From positions 124,001-188,000 of the forward strand of contig JAKIUQ010000004.1 of the NCBI GenBank assembly GCA_021647465.1: a DNA stretch of 64,000 nucleotides. Reading direction: 5' to 3'. Numbering within the stretch: the first letter of the stretch is position 1; every line of letters starts with the position of its first letter. The DNA comes from Emcibacter sp. (lineage in GTDB: Bacteria; Pseudomonadota; Alphaproteobacteria; Sphingomonadales; Emcibacteraceae). The translations under genes and the position numbers were made by a program. Below, one piece after another: positions 8,870 to 17,308 of this stretch. The notes under the pieces are model-generated. The model had not been told where the DNA came from and did no database searches. It worked only from the letters and a program-made list of their open reading frames with translations.

Positions 8870-10363
8870 TTATCGAGCGGCCAGATTTTCGCGGTCAATT
8901 ACGCGGCCTCTTAAAATAACCAGATCAATTTTATTATAAGCCTCAATCCTTTGCAGGGGATTTTCCGACAGCAACAACATATTGGCAGTTTTCCCTGCCT
9001 CAATCGTGCCAAGATTCTTTTCAAGACCAAAAAAACGGGCATTATTCAGGGTGGCGCTTTTAAGAATGTCCGGGAGCGATATCCCTGTTTCTGCCATTCG
9101 CCTTAACTCAAGATAACCATTGTATCCGGGGATATTGGTGGCAACGGGTGCCGACGGTGTGTCCGAGCCAAACAGGACCATTCCGCCACGCTCATAAAAA
9201 TATTTCTGGGTCTGTTGGCCGCGGTTCAACACATTTTCCAGACGTTTTCTAATATCATTTTCACTCATCCCAGCCGGATAGTCCTGAATCAGGCTTTCCT
9301 TGTACCAACTCCCTTTCGGGCTTTTCAGCCAGTCAAGATAAGCGGGCGGCAAGGTCATTTCCAATGCTTTGCGATCCAGATAATTCCCGTCAAATAAATC
9401 CGTAAGTCCCGCCATGGTTTGCAGGGTAGAAAATTGTGCAATACCCTGATTTATCATCTTGTCCAAAAGATATTTTAGTTCAGGTGGCAGTATATCTTCT
9501 GCGGCAAACCGGTCCCAGTTCCACAGGCCATGGGCCATGGCATCCGTCCCGTTTTTTATCATGGCCTGATAACTTTCATAGCTGTTGGCATGAACCAATA
9601 ATTTCAGGTTCTGTTGCCGACTTTCGGCTCTGATTTCTGTCAGCATGTCTTCCGATGGTACGGGCCACAGGGAACGGGAAAAACCGTCTTCGTGAAAAGT
9701 TTTGACACAAATCGCCCCGCTATCCTTAACTCGGGCAACGGCCTTTTTCACAGAATTACGGTCCGCGCTGATGCCCGGCGTATGATCTTTTTTACGGTTG
9801 TCATAAAGCTGGTTTGGAAAAACATAGCGGCGTACATCACGGGGGACAAAAACGGCGGGATAACCATCTTCCAGTATCAACGCCTGACCACAATGGAACA
9901 GGTCGGGATGTAAAGTTCCTCTGGCAAACCGCTCAAAACTATCCGGACTGCCGTTCATATCCACCACGGTGGTAAAGCCGAAATACAGATAGCTCTTCGG
10001 CTGTTGCACAAAATAGGCCTTGCTCAGGTCACCGTACTCTTCGCCCTGTGCAAATGACATGCCTGCCATACTTCCCGTATGGACATGACCATCAATAAGG
10101 CCGGGTGTTAAGAATTTTCCCGTGCCGTCAATTATCTTTTCTTTTCCGTTTCCGGACGTAGCTATCCCTCTGCTGTCTCTTACCTCAATAATTTTCCCGG
10201 CAAAAACTATGACATCCCTATTTTCCAGAACCGCCCCGGAACGAGAATCAATCACGGAAACATTTGTAATAATAAGATTGTCATTTTTGGATTTTTCCGC
10301 AACATCGCAGCCTGTTATAAATACGGCCAGCAACATCACAAAAAAACAGGGATAACGTTTCAT
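8870..10363 (-). CDS. Amidohydrolase-superfamily lipoprotein
   Basis: 497 residues. A lipoprotein signal ends at Cys19 in the lipobox FITGC. The mature part is a metal-dependent amidohydrolase: HVHTGS metal-binding pair (in GLIDGHVHTG), Lys in CVKTFHEDG, His in LLVHANS and MAHGLW, and Asp in LFGSDTPSA. It resembles imidazolonepropionase/prolidase-like enzymes of unknown substrate that are anchored in the periplasm. The gene follows the SDR of the maiA operon by 25 bases on the same strand and could be its last member, although a lipoprotein is an odd partner for tyrosine breakdown. The stop abuts the convergent M14 gene. Confidence 0.82.
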   Translation of the reverse strand: MKRYPCFFVMLLAVFITGCDVAEKSKNDNLIITNVSVIDSRSGAVLENRDVIVFAGKIIEVRDSRGIATSGNGKEKIIDGTGKFLTPGLIDGHVHTGSMAGMSFAQGEEYGDLSKAYFVQQPKSYLYFGFTTVVDMNGSPDSFERFARGTLHPDLFHCGQALILEDGYPAVFVPRDVRRYVFPNQLYDNRKKDHTPGISADRNSVKKAVARVKDSGAICVKTFHEDGFSRSLWPVPSEDMLTEIRAESRQQNLKLLVHANSYESYQAMIKNGTDAMAHGLWNWDRFAAEDILPPELKYLLDKMINQGIAQFSTLQTMAGLTDLFDGNYLDRKALEMTLPPAYLDWLKSPKGSWYKESLIQDYPAGMSENDIRKRLENVLNRGQQTQKYFYERGGMVLFGSDTPSAPVATNIPGYNGYLELRRMAETGISLPDILKSATLNNARFFGLEKNLGTIEAGKTANMLLLSENPLQRIEAYNKIDLVILRGRVIDRENLAAR

Positions 10364-10388
10364 AATTTATGTCTCTCCACAATCATAC

Positions 10389-11159
10389 CTACAAACCACT
10401 GACCCAGCCGCCGTCCACGGTGAGGGTAATGCCGGTCACATAACTGCTGGCGCGGCTGGACAGATAGATGGCGGCGGCGGCCATGTCTTCTGGCTCGCCA
10501 ATACGGCCCAAAGGCACCTGATCGAGCATCATTTGTTTATGCTCTTGTAAAACCACTTTGGTCATTTCACTGGGAAATGCCCCCGGCGCAATGGCATTTA
10601 CCGTGATTTTATCACGGGCTAACCGTTTGGCCAGAACCTTGGTCATATGGATAACGGCCGCTTTGCTGGCGGAATAGCTATAGGTTTCAAAGCGGGGCAC
10701 CGACAGGCCGTCAACCGAGGCGATATTGATAATACGGGCCAGATTTTCATCTGTGGCTGCGGCCCGCAGCAGAGGCAAGAATTTCTGCGTCAGGAAAAAG
10801 ACTGATTTCACATTTATATCCATGACCTTATCCCAGCCACTTTCGGGAAAATCATCAATGGGCGCGGCCCAAACGGCACCGGCATTATTGACCAGAATAT
10901 CAATCTTCTCCTCGCGCATCGAAATTTCAGCGACAAATTTTTCGATGCCTTCGCTGGTGGCTAAATCGGCTTGCAGGGCGATACATATGCCCTTTTCTGA
11001 CAATATTTTTGCGGTCTCTTCTGCCTGCTCTGCATTGCGGGAACAGATATAGGTTTTAACACCATTTTCCACATATCCCGCCGCAATCATGGCCCCAATG
11101 CCGCGCGATCCACCGGTGACCACGGCAATTTTCCCGGAAATATCGAAGAGATTTTTCAT
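10389..11159 (-). CDS. Short-chain dehydrogenase/reductase
   Basis: 256 residues, classical SDR. Cofactor motif TGGSRGIG near 16-23, NNAG near 90, catalytic Ser and YSASK (Tyr-x3-Lys) near 156-160, and a closing TVDGGWVSG. Resembles gluconate 5-dehydrogenase/3-oxoacyl-ACP reductase-like SDRs; the substrate cannot be read from sequence. Start overlaps the maiA stop by 4 bases (ATGA), so it is coupled to maiA and fahA. Confidence 0.85.
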   Translation of the reverse strand: MKNLFDISGKIAVVTGGSRGIGAMIAAGYVENGVKTYICSRNAEQAEETAKILSEKGICIALQADLATSEGIEKFVAEISMREEKIDILVNNAGAVWAAPIDDFPESGWDKVMDINVKSVFFLTQKFLPLLRAAATDENLARIINIASVDGLSVPRFETYSYSASKAAVIHMTKVLAKRLARDKITVNAIAPGAFPSEMTKVVLQEHKQMMLDQVPLGRIGEPEDMAAAAIYLSSRASSYVTGITLTVDGGWVSGL

Positions 11160-11791
11160 GTGGCATCCTCCTGATTTTCTGGCAGGGCCTGAATGAAGGC
11201 TTCCTGCTTATTGCACTTATCCACAATGCGGGTGATATTGGGAAATTCCCCCATAGGACAGTTAAACCGCCGGGCATTATAAACCTGCGGCACCAGACAT
11301 AAATCCGCGAAAGTCACCTGATCACCATGGCAGAAATCACCGGATTTTCCGTCCTGAAGCAGAATTTCAAAGGCCTTGAATCCTTCCAGAATCCAATGAT
11401 GATACCAAGCGGTTTTCTGCGCGTCACTGACCCCAAGTTCAGCCGTGATATATTTCAGTACCCGCAGATTATCCACGGGATGAATATCACAGGCAATGAT
11501 GCCGGAAAGCTGGCGCACCCGCGCGCGGCCCACGGCATCTTCCGGCAGCAGGGCCGGGCGCGGGTATTCTTCCTCCAGATATTCCAGCATGGCCATGGAC
11601 TGGCTCATGGCCACATCACCATCGGTGAAATACGGCACAAACCCTTGAGGATTTTTTTCCAGATATGCCGCCGCCTTATGTTCCCCGGCCAGAATGGACA
11701 GGGGGATATGCGTGCAATCCAGCCCTTTGACATTCAGGGCGATCCGCACCCGGTAGGCGGTTGAAGATCTGAAATATCCATAAAGTTCCAT
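11156..11791 (-). CDS. maiA: Maleylacetoacetate isomerase (zeta-class glutathione transferase)
   Basis: 211 residues from the ATG at 11791, chosen because AAGGGA precedes it and because the protein then begins MELYGYFRSSTAYRVR, the normal zeta-GST N-terminus; a longer frame to 11893 has no support. The SSTAYRVRIAL stretch carries the catalytic Ser and the glutathione-binding loop. It converts maleylacetoacetate (or maleylpyruvate) to the fumaryl isomer. Placed between fahA and an SDR in one transcript, which points to the lower tyrosine/homogentisate pathway. Homogentisate dioxygenase itself is not in the window. Confidence 0.92.
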   Translation of the reverse strand: MELYGYFRSSTAYRVRIALNVKGLDCTHIPLSILAGEHKAAAYLEKNPQGFVPYFTDGDVAMSQSMAMLEYLEEEYPRPALLPEDAVGRARVRQLSGIIACDIHPVDNLRVLKYITAELGVSDAQKTAWYHHWILEGFKAFEILLQDGKSGDFCHGDQVTFADLCLVPQVYNARRFNCPMGEFPNITRIVDKCNKQEAFIQALPENQEDAT

Positions 11792-11801
11792 GCTGATTCC
11801 C

Positions 11802-12782
11802 TTAAGGCGTATATTGTTTGACGACCTGATCAATACGGCCAAAAATGGTCTTGCCCTCAGCGTCGAACATATCAATTTCCACCCGGTCGCCAAAGCTCAT
11901 AAAGGGCGTTGAAGGCTTGCCGTCCGCAATGGTCTCCAAACAGCGCACCTCGGCCAGACAACAAGAACCGTCTGCCGAACCTTTGTTGGATACGGTGCCG
12001 CCGCCGATCACCGTTCCCGCCATAAGAGAACGCGTTTTTGCCACATGATTAATCAATTGGGCAAAATCAAAAGTCATATCCACCCCGGCATTGGGGGAGC
12101 CAACGGTGGTGCCATTAAGAATCGCATGAAGCGGCAGATGCAGTTTTGTCCCGTCCCATGCATCGCCCAATTCATCGGGGGTGACAAATACCGGTGAAAA
12201 AGCCGTCCAGGGTTTGGATTGATAAAAACCAAATTGCTTGCCAAGTTCCGCAGGGATTAAATTACGCAAGGAAACATCATTCAAAATACCGATCAGCTTG
12301 ATATGTTCCTTGGCATTTTCAGTGGTCACACCAGCCGGCACATCATCGGTGATCACGGCCACTTCGGCCTCAAAATCTATACCCCATGCTTCGGATTCCA
12401 CCTCAATATCATCCCGCGGGCCGATGAAGGCATCGGACGCGCCCATATAAACAAGGGGATCATTCCAGAAGCTTTCCGGCAATTCCGCGCCGCGCGCTTT
12501 GCGCACCAATTCCACATGAGTCACATAAGCGCTGCCATCAACCCAGTGATAAGACCGCGGCAGCGGGGCATCACAGACGGCGGGAATAAATTCTTCGCCT
12601 TCCAGTTTGCCCGCTTGCAAATCATCATAAATGGCGATCAGCTTTGGTTCGGCTTCTGCCCAACCTTCAAGGGCCGCCTGCAACGTAGGGGCGACGGCTT
12701 CTGCGGATACATAACGGCTCAGGTCTCTGGAAACCACAACCAATTTACCGTCACGTCCGTCTTTTAATGAGGCTAATTTCAT
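11802..12782 (-). CDS. fahA: Fumarylacetoacetate hydrolase family protein
   Basis: 326 residues. The FAH C-terminal fold is clear: metal-binding acidic residues in GIDFEAEVAVITDDVP, the catalytic-loop region NDVSLRNLIP, FSPVFVTPDELG, and GTVIGGGTVSNKG followed by CCLAEVRCLETI. Hydrolyses fumarylacetoacetate to fumarate and acetoacetate. Adjacent maiA (10-base gap) supports this over other FAH-family reactions, though fumarylpyruvate hydrolysis in a gentisate route cannot be excluded. Divergent MarR gene upstream probably controls the operon. Confidence 0.87.
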   Translation of the reverse strand: MKLASLKDGRDGKLVVVSRDLSRYVSAEAVAPTLQAALEGWAEAEPKLIAIYDDLQAGKLEGEEFIPAVCDAPLPRSYHWVDGSAYVTHVELVRKARGAELPESFWNDPLVYMGASDAFIGPRDDIEVESEAWGIDFEAEVAVITDDVPAGVTTENAKEHIKLIGILNDVSLRNLIPAELGKQFGFYQSKPWTAFSPVFVTPDELGDAWDGTKLHLPLHAILNGTTVGSPNAGVDMTFDFAQLINHVAKTRSLMAGTVIGGGTVSNKGSADGSCCLAEVRCLETIADGKPSTPFMSFGDRVEIDMFDAEGKTIFGRIDQVVKQYTP

Positions 12783-12968
12783 ATCTCTATTCCATTCCGT
12801 TAAATATCTTCCCGCATCTGCGTGGAATTATGACTTAAAAATCAGGTGACACAAAGCGTAATCTAGGGTTATTTTAGAATTTGGCTTTAATGTAATATAT
12901 TTATAGTTACAAATGAAACCTATTTCAAGATATTTAAGAACTTAAATATAGAAGGCGAGTAGCATCAT

Positions 12969-13427
12969 ATGGCAGATAATAAAAACAAGGCACTGATTCT
13001 GGAAAGATTTTTACCGTACCGGCTGTCATATCTCACCAACATTATCAGCCAACAATTGGCCCAGCATTATACAACCCAATTTGATATCACCCCCCATGAA
13101 TGGAAAATACTGGCGATCCTTAATCGTTACCCAAATATTTCTGCGGCGGGGGCGGGCGAAAAAACCGCCATGGACAAAGTGGCCGTCAGCCGGGCCATCA
13201 AAGGCTTGTCTGAAAAAAAACTGGTTCATAAAATATTTTCCGCAGAGGACAAACGTCGCTCTGTGTTGAATCTTACCGATCAAGGCACAGATTTATTCCA
13301 TAAAATCGCCCCGCTTGTCACCGAATATGAAAATTCCTTGCTGGCCATATTGACAAAGCAGCAGCAGGCGCAGCTTGACCAGCTTCTTGACAAATTAACC
13401 CGCCATGTAAGCGCGGGGAAACCTTAA
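12969..13427 (+). CDS. MarR-family transcriptional regulator (divergent from fahA-maiA)
   Basis: 152 residues with the MarR winged helix-turn-helix: TPHEWKILAILNRYP, then a recognition helix in MDKVAVSRAIKGLSEKKLV and the wing containing EDKRRSVLNLTDQG. MarR proteins usually repress divergent catabolic genes until an aromatic ligand binds. Its position, 186 bases from the start of fahA on the opposite strand, makes that operon the likely target. GAAGGCGAG lies upstream of the ATG. Confidence 0.88.
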   Translation: MADNKNKALILERFLPYRLSYLTNIISQQLAQHYTTQFDITPHEWKILAILNRYPNISAAGAGEKTAMDKVAVSRAIKGLSEKKLVHKIFSAEDKRRSVLNLTDQGTDLFHKIAPLVTEYENSLLAILTKQQQAQLDQLLDKLTRHVSAGKP

Positions 13428-14791
13428 CCTTCGCTTTCATGAACGCAGCGATCAATGATGTCTGAATTCTGCGGGAAATACTGATCAAACAGGGTGGCGA
13501 TAGCCCGAAGATACGGCTGCCCAGCCTCTGTCAGGCCATATGTCGTCCCTTCGCGGTCAAGATAACCCACGGCGACCAATTTCTCCAAATCGACTTTCTC
13601 TGCTGCAAAATCATGAGTAATATTATGCTTTTTGGCAATGGCCCACGGGTTAACAGCAAAAACGCTCATCAGGGTGGATATAACCTCCCGATACATAATA
13701 TCCATGGCATCAACTTTCAGGCCCCGCCGCGCCGGAAGGACATCCTTCTCAAGGGAATCCACATAAGACTTTAAGTCAGGGCTGTTCTGGACATAGCCCT
13801 CCGGCAGGGAACCAATGGCAGAGGCCCCAAAACCGATCATCGTCGTTGCGGGATCCGCGCTATAGCCTTGAAAGTTACGCCTCATACGCCCCTCTTCGCG
13901 GGCCGTGATCAGACTGTCTTCCGGCAGGGCAAAATGATCCAGCCCGATGGCCTGATAGCCAAATTCCTGTAATTTCCGGCTGGCCAGTTCAAACATGGCC
14001 TGCCGTTCGCCTTGCTCTGGCAAATGATGTTTGTCCATCATCTGCTGATGTTTTTTCATCCATGGCACATGAGCATACCCGAAAAGCGCAATACGGGAGG
14101 GACGAAATCCGTTGGTCTTGACCACGGTTTCCTCAATCGTCTCCAAAGTCTGGCGCGGCATACCATATATAAGGTCAAAATTAATATCCGTGATCCCCCC
14201 GTCCCTGAACCAGCGTATATTATCCGTGATAAGCGCGTCGGGCTGAATCCGGTTTATGGCCTCCTGAACATGAGGATTAAAATCCTGTATGCCAAAACTT
14301 GCCCGGTTAACGCCGCTTTTTGCATAGGCCTTTACCTTTTCTTCGGAGCAGGTGCGCGGGTCGATTTCAATCGCAATTTCCGCATCCGGCAGAATATCAA
14401 ACGACTCCCGCACCAGATCCATCAGGCGCGTGAAGGATTCGGCATCAATGATGGTTGGCGAGCCGCCGCCGAAATGAATATGGCTGACTTTCTTTTGGCC
14501 GGTGATACGGCTGATCAGGTGAATTTCCTTGCGCAAAATCTCCAGATATCGCTGAACAGGTTCCATGCTATTGGAAATTTTGGTAAAACAGCCACAGAAC
14601 CAACAGAGTTTTTCACAAAAAGGAATGTGAAAATAAAGACTGATTGGCGGCCCCTCTGGCAAGTCCTTAAGCCATTGGGCATAAAGGCCCGGGTCAAGGC
14701 TGTCAAATTCCAGTGCCGTCGGATAACTGGTATAACGCGGCAACCGGCGGGGCGCACTCGCAGTTTGTGATTTTTTACGGTTTATTGTCAT
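13424..14791 (-). CDS. hemN: Oxygen-independent coproporphyrinogen III oxidase (radical SAM)
   Basis: 455 residues from the ATG at 14791 (starts MTINRKK). An upstream in-frame codon at 14860 adds a hydrophobic leader and would place the FNR-like box inside the coding region, so the shorter start is preferred. The radical-SAM cluster motif is CEKLCWFCGC (Cys-x3-Cys-x2-Cys-x-Cys) and the downstream GGGSPT and HemN C-terminal domain are present. Decarboxylates coproporphyrinogen III to protoporphyrinogen IX using SAM under low oxygen. The end overlaps the convergent MarR gene by 4 bases. Confidence 0.94.
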   Translation of the reverse strand: MTINRKKSQTASAPRRLPRYTSYPTALEFDSLDPGLYAQWLKDLPEGPPISLYFHIPFCEKLCWFCGCFTKISNSMEPVQRYLEILRKEIHLISRITGQKKVSHIHFGGGSPTIIDAESFTRLMDLVRESFDILPDAEIAIEIDPRTCSEEKVKAYAKSGVNRASFGIQDFNPHVQEAINRIQPDALITDNIRWFRDGGITDINFDLIYGMPRQTLETIEETVVKTNGFRPSRIALFGYAHVPWMKKHQQMMDKHHLPEQGERQAMFELASRKLQEFGYQAIGLDHFALPEDSLITAREEGRMRRNFQGYSADPATTMIGFGASAIGSLPEGYVQNSPDLKSYVDSLEKDVLPARRGLKVDAMDIMYREVISTLMSVFAVNPWAIAKKHNITHDFAAEKVDLEKLVAVGYLDREGTTYGLTEAGQPYLRAIATLFDQYFPQNSDIIDRCVHESEG

Positions 14792-14825
14792 ACTGATCCA
14801 TATGCCACGACTGACGCAGAAAACC

Positions 14826-14839
14826 CTGATCCAGATCAA
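14826..14839 (-). promoter_or_regulatory. FNR/Anr-type box upstream of hemN
   Basis: CTGAT-CCAG-ATCAA on the plus strand, i.e. TTGAT-N4-ATCAG towards hemN, matches the FNR consensus TTGAT-N4-ATCAA at 9 of 10 positions. It lies 35 bases upstream of the hemN ATG. Control of hemN by FNR homologues under oxygen limitation is well known in proteobacteria. Confidence 0.65.
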
Positions 14840-14876
14840 GAAAATTCCCAGAAATTTCACAAGTTCAAGGTAAGGG

Positions 14877-15119
14877 CTACATAAAGGCCTTATAAGCCAT
14901 CATCGTGAAAGTGTCTTTAATACCGGGAATGGTCTGCACCCGATCATTGATATAACGGCCAATGTCTTCGTCTTCTTCCAGATGCAGCTTGATCATCAAA
15001 TCAAAGGCCCCGGAAACCGAATAAACCTCTTCTGTCTCTTCAAGGCTATCCACTAGACATTCAGCAACATCATAAACCTTGCCAAGTTCACATTTAATCT
15101 GTACGAAAATATTCTTCAT
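14877..15119 (-). CDS. Stand-alone Lrp/AsnC ligand-binding (RAM) domain protein
   Basis: 80 residues from the ATG at 15119. It contains only the C-terminal sensor domain of Lrp/AsnC regulators (for example EVYSVSGAFDLMIKLHLEEDEDIGR in part, then QTIPGIKDTFTMMAYK) with no helix-turn-helix. Such proteins form dimers/decamers that bind small amino acids. A longer frame to 15188 would overlap the divergent thioesterase gene and is unlikely. Lies between hemN and the thioesterase, on the hemN strand. Confidence 0.85.
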   Translation of the reverse strand: MKNIFVQIKCELGKVYDVAECLVDSLEETEEVYSVSGAFDLMIKLHLEEDEDIGRYINDRVQTIPGIKDTFTMMAYKAFM

Positions 15120-15181
15120 CTTTACCGTCTTTAAGGTTATGGTTTTATAATCAACACTATTATGCAGGAAATTACAGAGTA

Positions 15182-15613
15182 ATGCCACGCTTCACAACAG
15201 AAATAGTCGTTCGTTTCAATCATGTTGATCCTGCCGGCATTGTATATTACCCCCGATATTACGAAATGATCAATCAGGCAAGTGAAATCTGGTTTGAAGA
15301 AGCCTTGGCTTATCCCTATCCAAAAATGTTCGCCGAGGGCTGGGCCGTGCCGCTTGCTCATCTGGAGAGCAGCTTTAAAAACCCAAGCTACCTTAATGAC
15401 AGGCTGACATTTTCTCTGGGGGTCACTAAGATTGGCCGCAGCCGCATTGACCTGTCCATCGTCACAACCTGCAAGGATGAAATCCGCTTCCTCACCCGCC
15501 AGAGCATTGTCTGGGTTAACCATAAAACAATCAAGTCCGCCGCAATCCCCGGTGACATACGCGCAAAAATGGAAGGCTTCTTGCTTGATGAGACAGAAGA
15601 TATTTCCCTTTAG
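15182..15613 (+). CDS. Acyl-CoA thioesterase, 4-hydroxybenzoyl-CoA thioesterase family
   Basis: 143-residue hotdog-fold protein. The active-site Asp is in VRFNHVDPAGIVYYPRYYE, the hallmark of the 4-hydroxybenzoyl-CoA thioesterase/YbgC branch. It likely hydrolyses aryl- or acyl-CoA esters. It converges with the aromatic CoA ligase (4-base gap), so a role in freeing CoA from dead-end aromatic thioesters of this cluster is plausible. GTAATG-start region has only a weak ribosome binding site. Confidence 0.85.
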   Translation: MPRFTTEIVVRFNHVDPAGIVYYPRYYEMINQASEIWFEEALAYPYPKMFAEGWAVPLAHLESSFKNPSYLNDRLTFSLGVTKIGRSRIDLSIVTTCKDEIRFLTRQSIVWVNHKTIKSAAIPGDIRAKMEGFLLDETEDISL

Positions 15614-15617
15614 TCCC

Positions 15618-17234
15618 TTAAATATTCAATTCTCTTTGGCGCAGAACGAATCTCTGGATCTTGCCGGTTTCTGTTTTGGGCAGATTATCAACGAATGAAA
15701 TCGCGCGCGGATATTTATAGGGCGCGATGGCCTGCTTGACGAATGCCTGCAATTCCTTGATCAGATCATCCCCCCCCTCATAACCGGCTGTCAAAAGGAT
15801 GAAAGCTTTGACAATCTGCCCCCGATCCGCATCCGGCGCGGCGACAACGGCGCATTCTGCCACTGCCGGATGATCCATCAGGGCTTCTTCGACTTCCGGC
15901 CCGCCAATATTATAGCCCGATGAGACGATCATATCGTCATCCCGGGCCTGAAACCAGAAATAGCCGTCCTCATCCATTTTATAGGCATCACCGGTCACAT
16001 TCCAGCCGTCCCTGACATAAACCGACTGGCGATCATCATTCAGATATTTGCATCCCGTCGGGCCTTTTACCGCGAGCCGGCCAACCCTGCCCGCCGGCAG
16101 GGGGTTACAATCCTGATCCATAATGCAAGCCTGATAACCCGCAATAGGCCTGCCCGTGGCCCCCGGACGAATATCATCCCCCGCCGCCGATATGAAAATA
16201 TGAATCATCTCCGTGGCCCCGATACCATCAATAAGCCGCAGACCCGTGGCCGCCTCCCAGGCGTTAAAAGTCGGCAAGGGCAAATGTTCCCCGGCAGATA
16301 CGCAGGCCTTCAGGCATGACAGATCATGATCTGCCGCATTGGCGAGCATCGCGCGGTAAGCGGTCGGCGCGGTGAAGCTCCATGTTGCCCGAAAACGCTC
16401 GATGGATTTCAGATAAACATCCGGCGTGCCCATTTCCAGCAATACCGTACTCGCCCCCGCATGAAACGGAAAGGCCAATAAGGCCCCAAGCCCAAAGGTA
16501 AAAGCCAGCGGAGGACTGCCGATAATCACATCATCTTCCCCAATGCCAAGCAAGCGATCCCCCACGCAATGACACATGGACATAATGTCCTGATGATAAT
16601 GCATGGTGCCTTTTGGATTTCCCGTGGTGCCGCTGGTAAAGGCGATCAGGGCAATATCCCTGGCCGCCGTATCCACCGGTTCAAAATCCACGGGCTTGTC
16701 CTTCATGAGGTTATCAAGCTTGTCATCCCGGCCATTGAAATAATACAGTTGTTTCAGAAACGGCACTTTGGCATTTTCCAGTTCCTCTGCCAGACGCACA
16801 TCACATAACCCATGGGAAACTTCGGCTTTTGTGATCACAGGGATCAAATCCCGCGCCCGCAATAAAGGCATGGTGGCCACTGCAATGCCGCCAGCCTTTA
16901 AAACCGCAAACCAACAGGCAACCATCATCGGATTATTCGCGGACCGCAATAAAACCCGATTGCCCGTGGCAAGGCCCATATCCTCTACCAGAACATGGGC
17001 AATCTGATTGGATTTTTCGAAAACTTCGCGGTAAGTCCAGCTTTCATGGGGGGTTCTGATCGCGATTTTATCACCGCGTCCCGCCGCAATATTTTTATCC
17101 AGCAATTGGCTGGCCGCATTTAATTTTCCGGGATATTGCAGTTCAGGAAAATCATGGATGAATTCAGGCAAATTATTTTCATCCGGCAGATTATCCGCCG
17201 CAAATTGATCCACATAGGCCGTTAAGTCAGACAT
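15618..17234 (-). CDS. Benzoate/2-aminobenzoate-type CoA ligase (AMP-forming)
   Basis: 538 residues of the ANL superfamily. The P-loop motif is FTSGTTGNPKGT; the adenylate-binding region has GIGATEMIHIF, and the hinge is WFQARDDDMIVSSGYNIGGPEVE, ending with a catalytic Lys in PKTETGKIQRF. Length and hinge sequence fit the benzoate-CoA ligase branch. Given the fused monooxygenase/reductase in the same gene group, 2-aminobenzoate (anthranilate) is the most likely substrate; benzoate or salicylate are alternatives. In Azoarcus the equivalent is called abmG. AGAGGAAG lies ahead of the ATG. Confidence 0.85.
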   Translation of the reverse strand: MSDLTAYVDQFAADNLPDENNLPEFIHDFPELQYPGKLNAASQLLDKNIAAGRGDKIAIRTPHESWTYREVFEKSNQIAHVLVEDMGLATGNRVLLRSANNPMMVACWFAVLKAGGIAVATMPLLRARDLIPVITKAEVSHGLCDVRLAEELENAKVPFLKQLYYFNGRDDKLDNLMKDKPVDFEPVDTAARDIALIAFTSGTTGNPKGTMHYHQDIMSMCHCVGDRLLGIGEDDVIIGSPPLAFTFGLGALLAFPFHAGASTVLLEMGTPDVYLKSIERFRATWSFTAPTAYRAMLANAADHDLSCLKACVSAGEHLPLPTFNAWEAATGLRLIDGIGATEMIHIFISAAGDDIRPGATGRPIAGYQACIMDQDCNPLPAGRVGRLAVKGPTGCKYLNDDRQSVYVRDGWNVTGDAYKMDEDGYFWFQARDDDMIVSSGYNIGGPEVEEALMDHPAVAECAVVAAPDADRGQIVKAFILLTAGYEGGDDLIKELQAFVKQAIAPYKYPRAISFVDNLPKTETGKIQRFVLRQRELNI

Positions 17235-17308
17235 ATATCACGCTTCCTCTTTGCTGATACTGCCGTTTTTGATCCGTCGCGTTTTGCCGTAATTTTACGG
17301 CTTATTTT

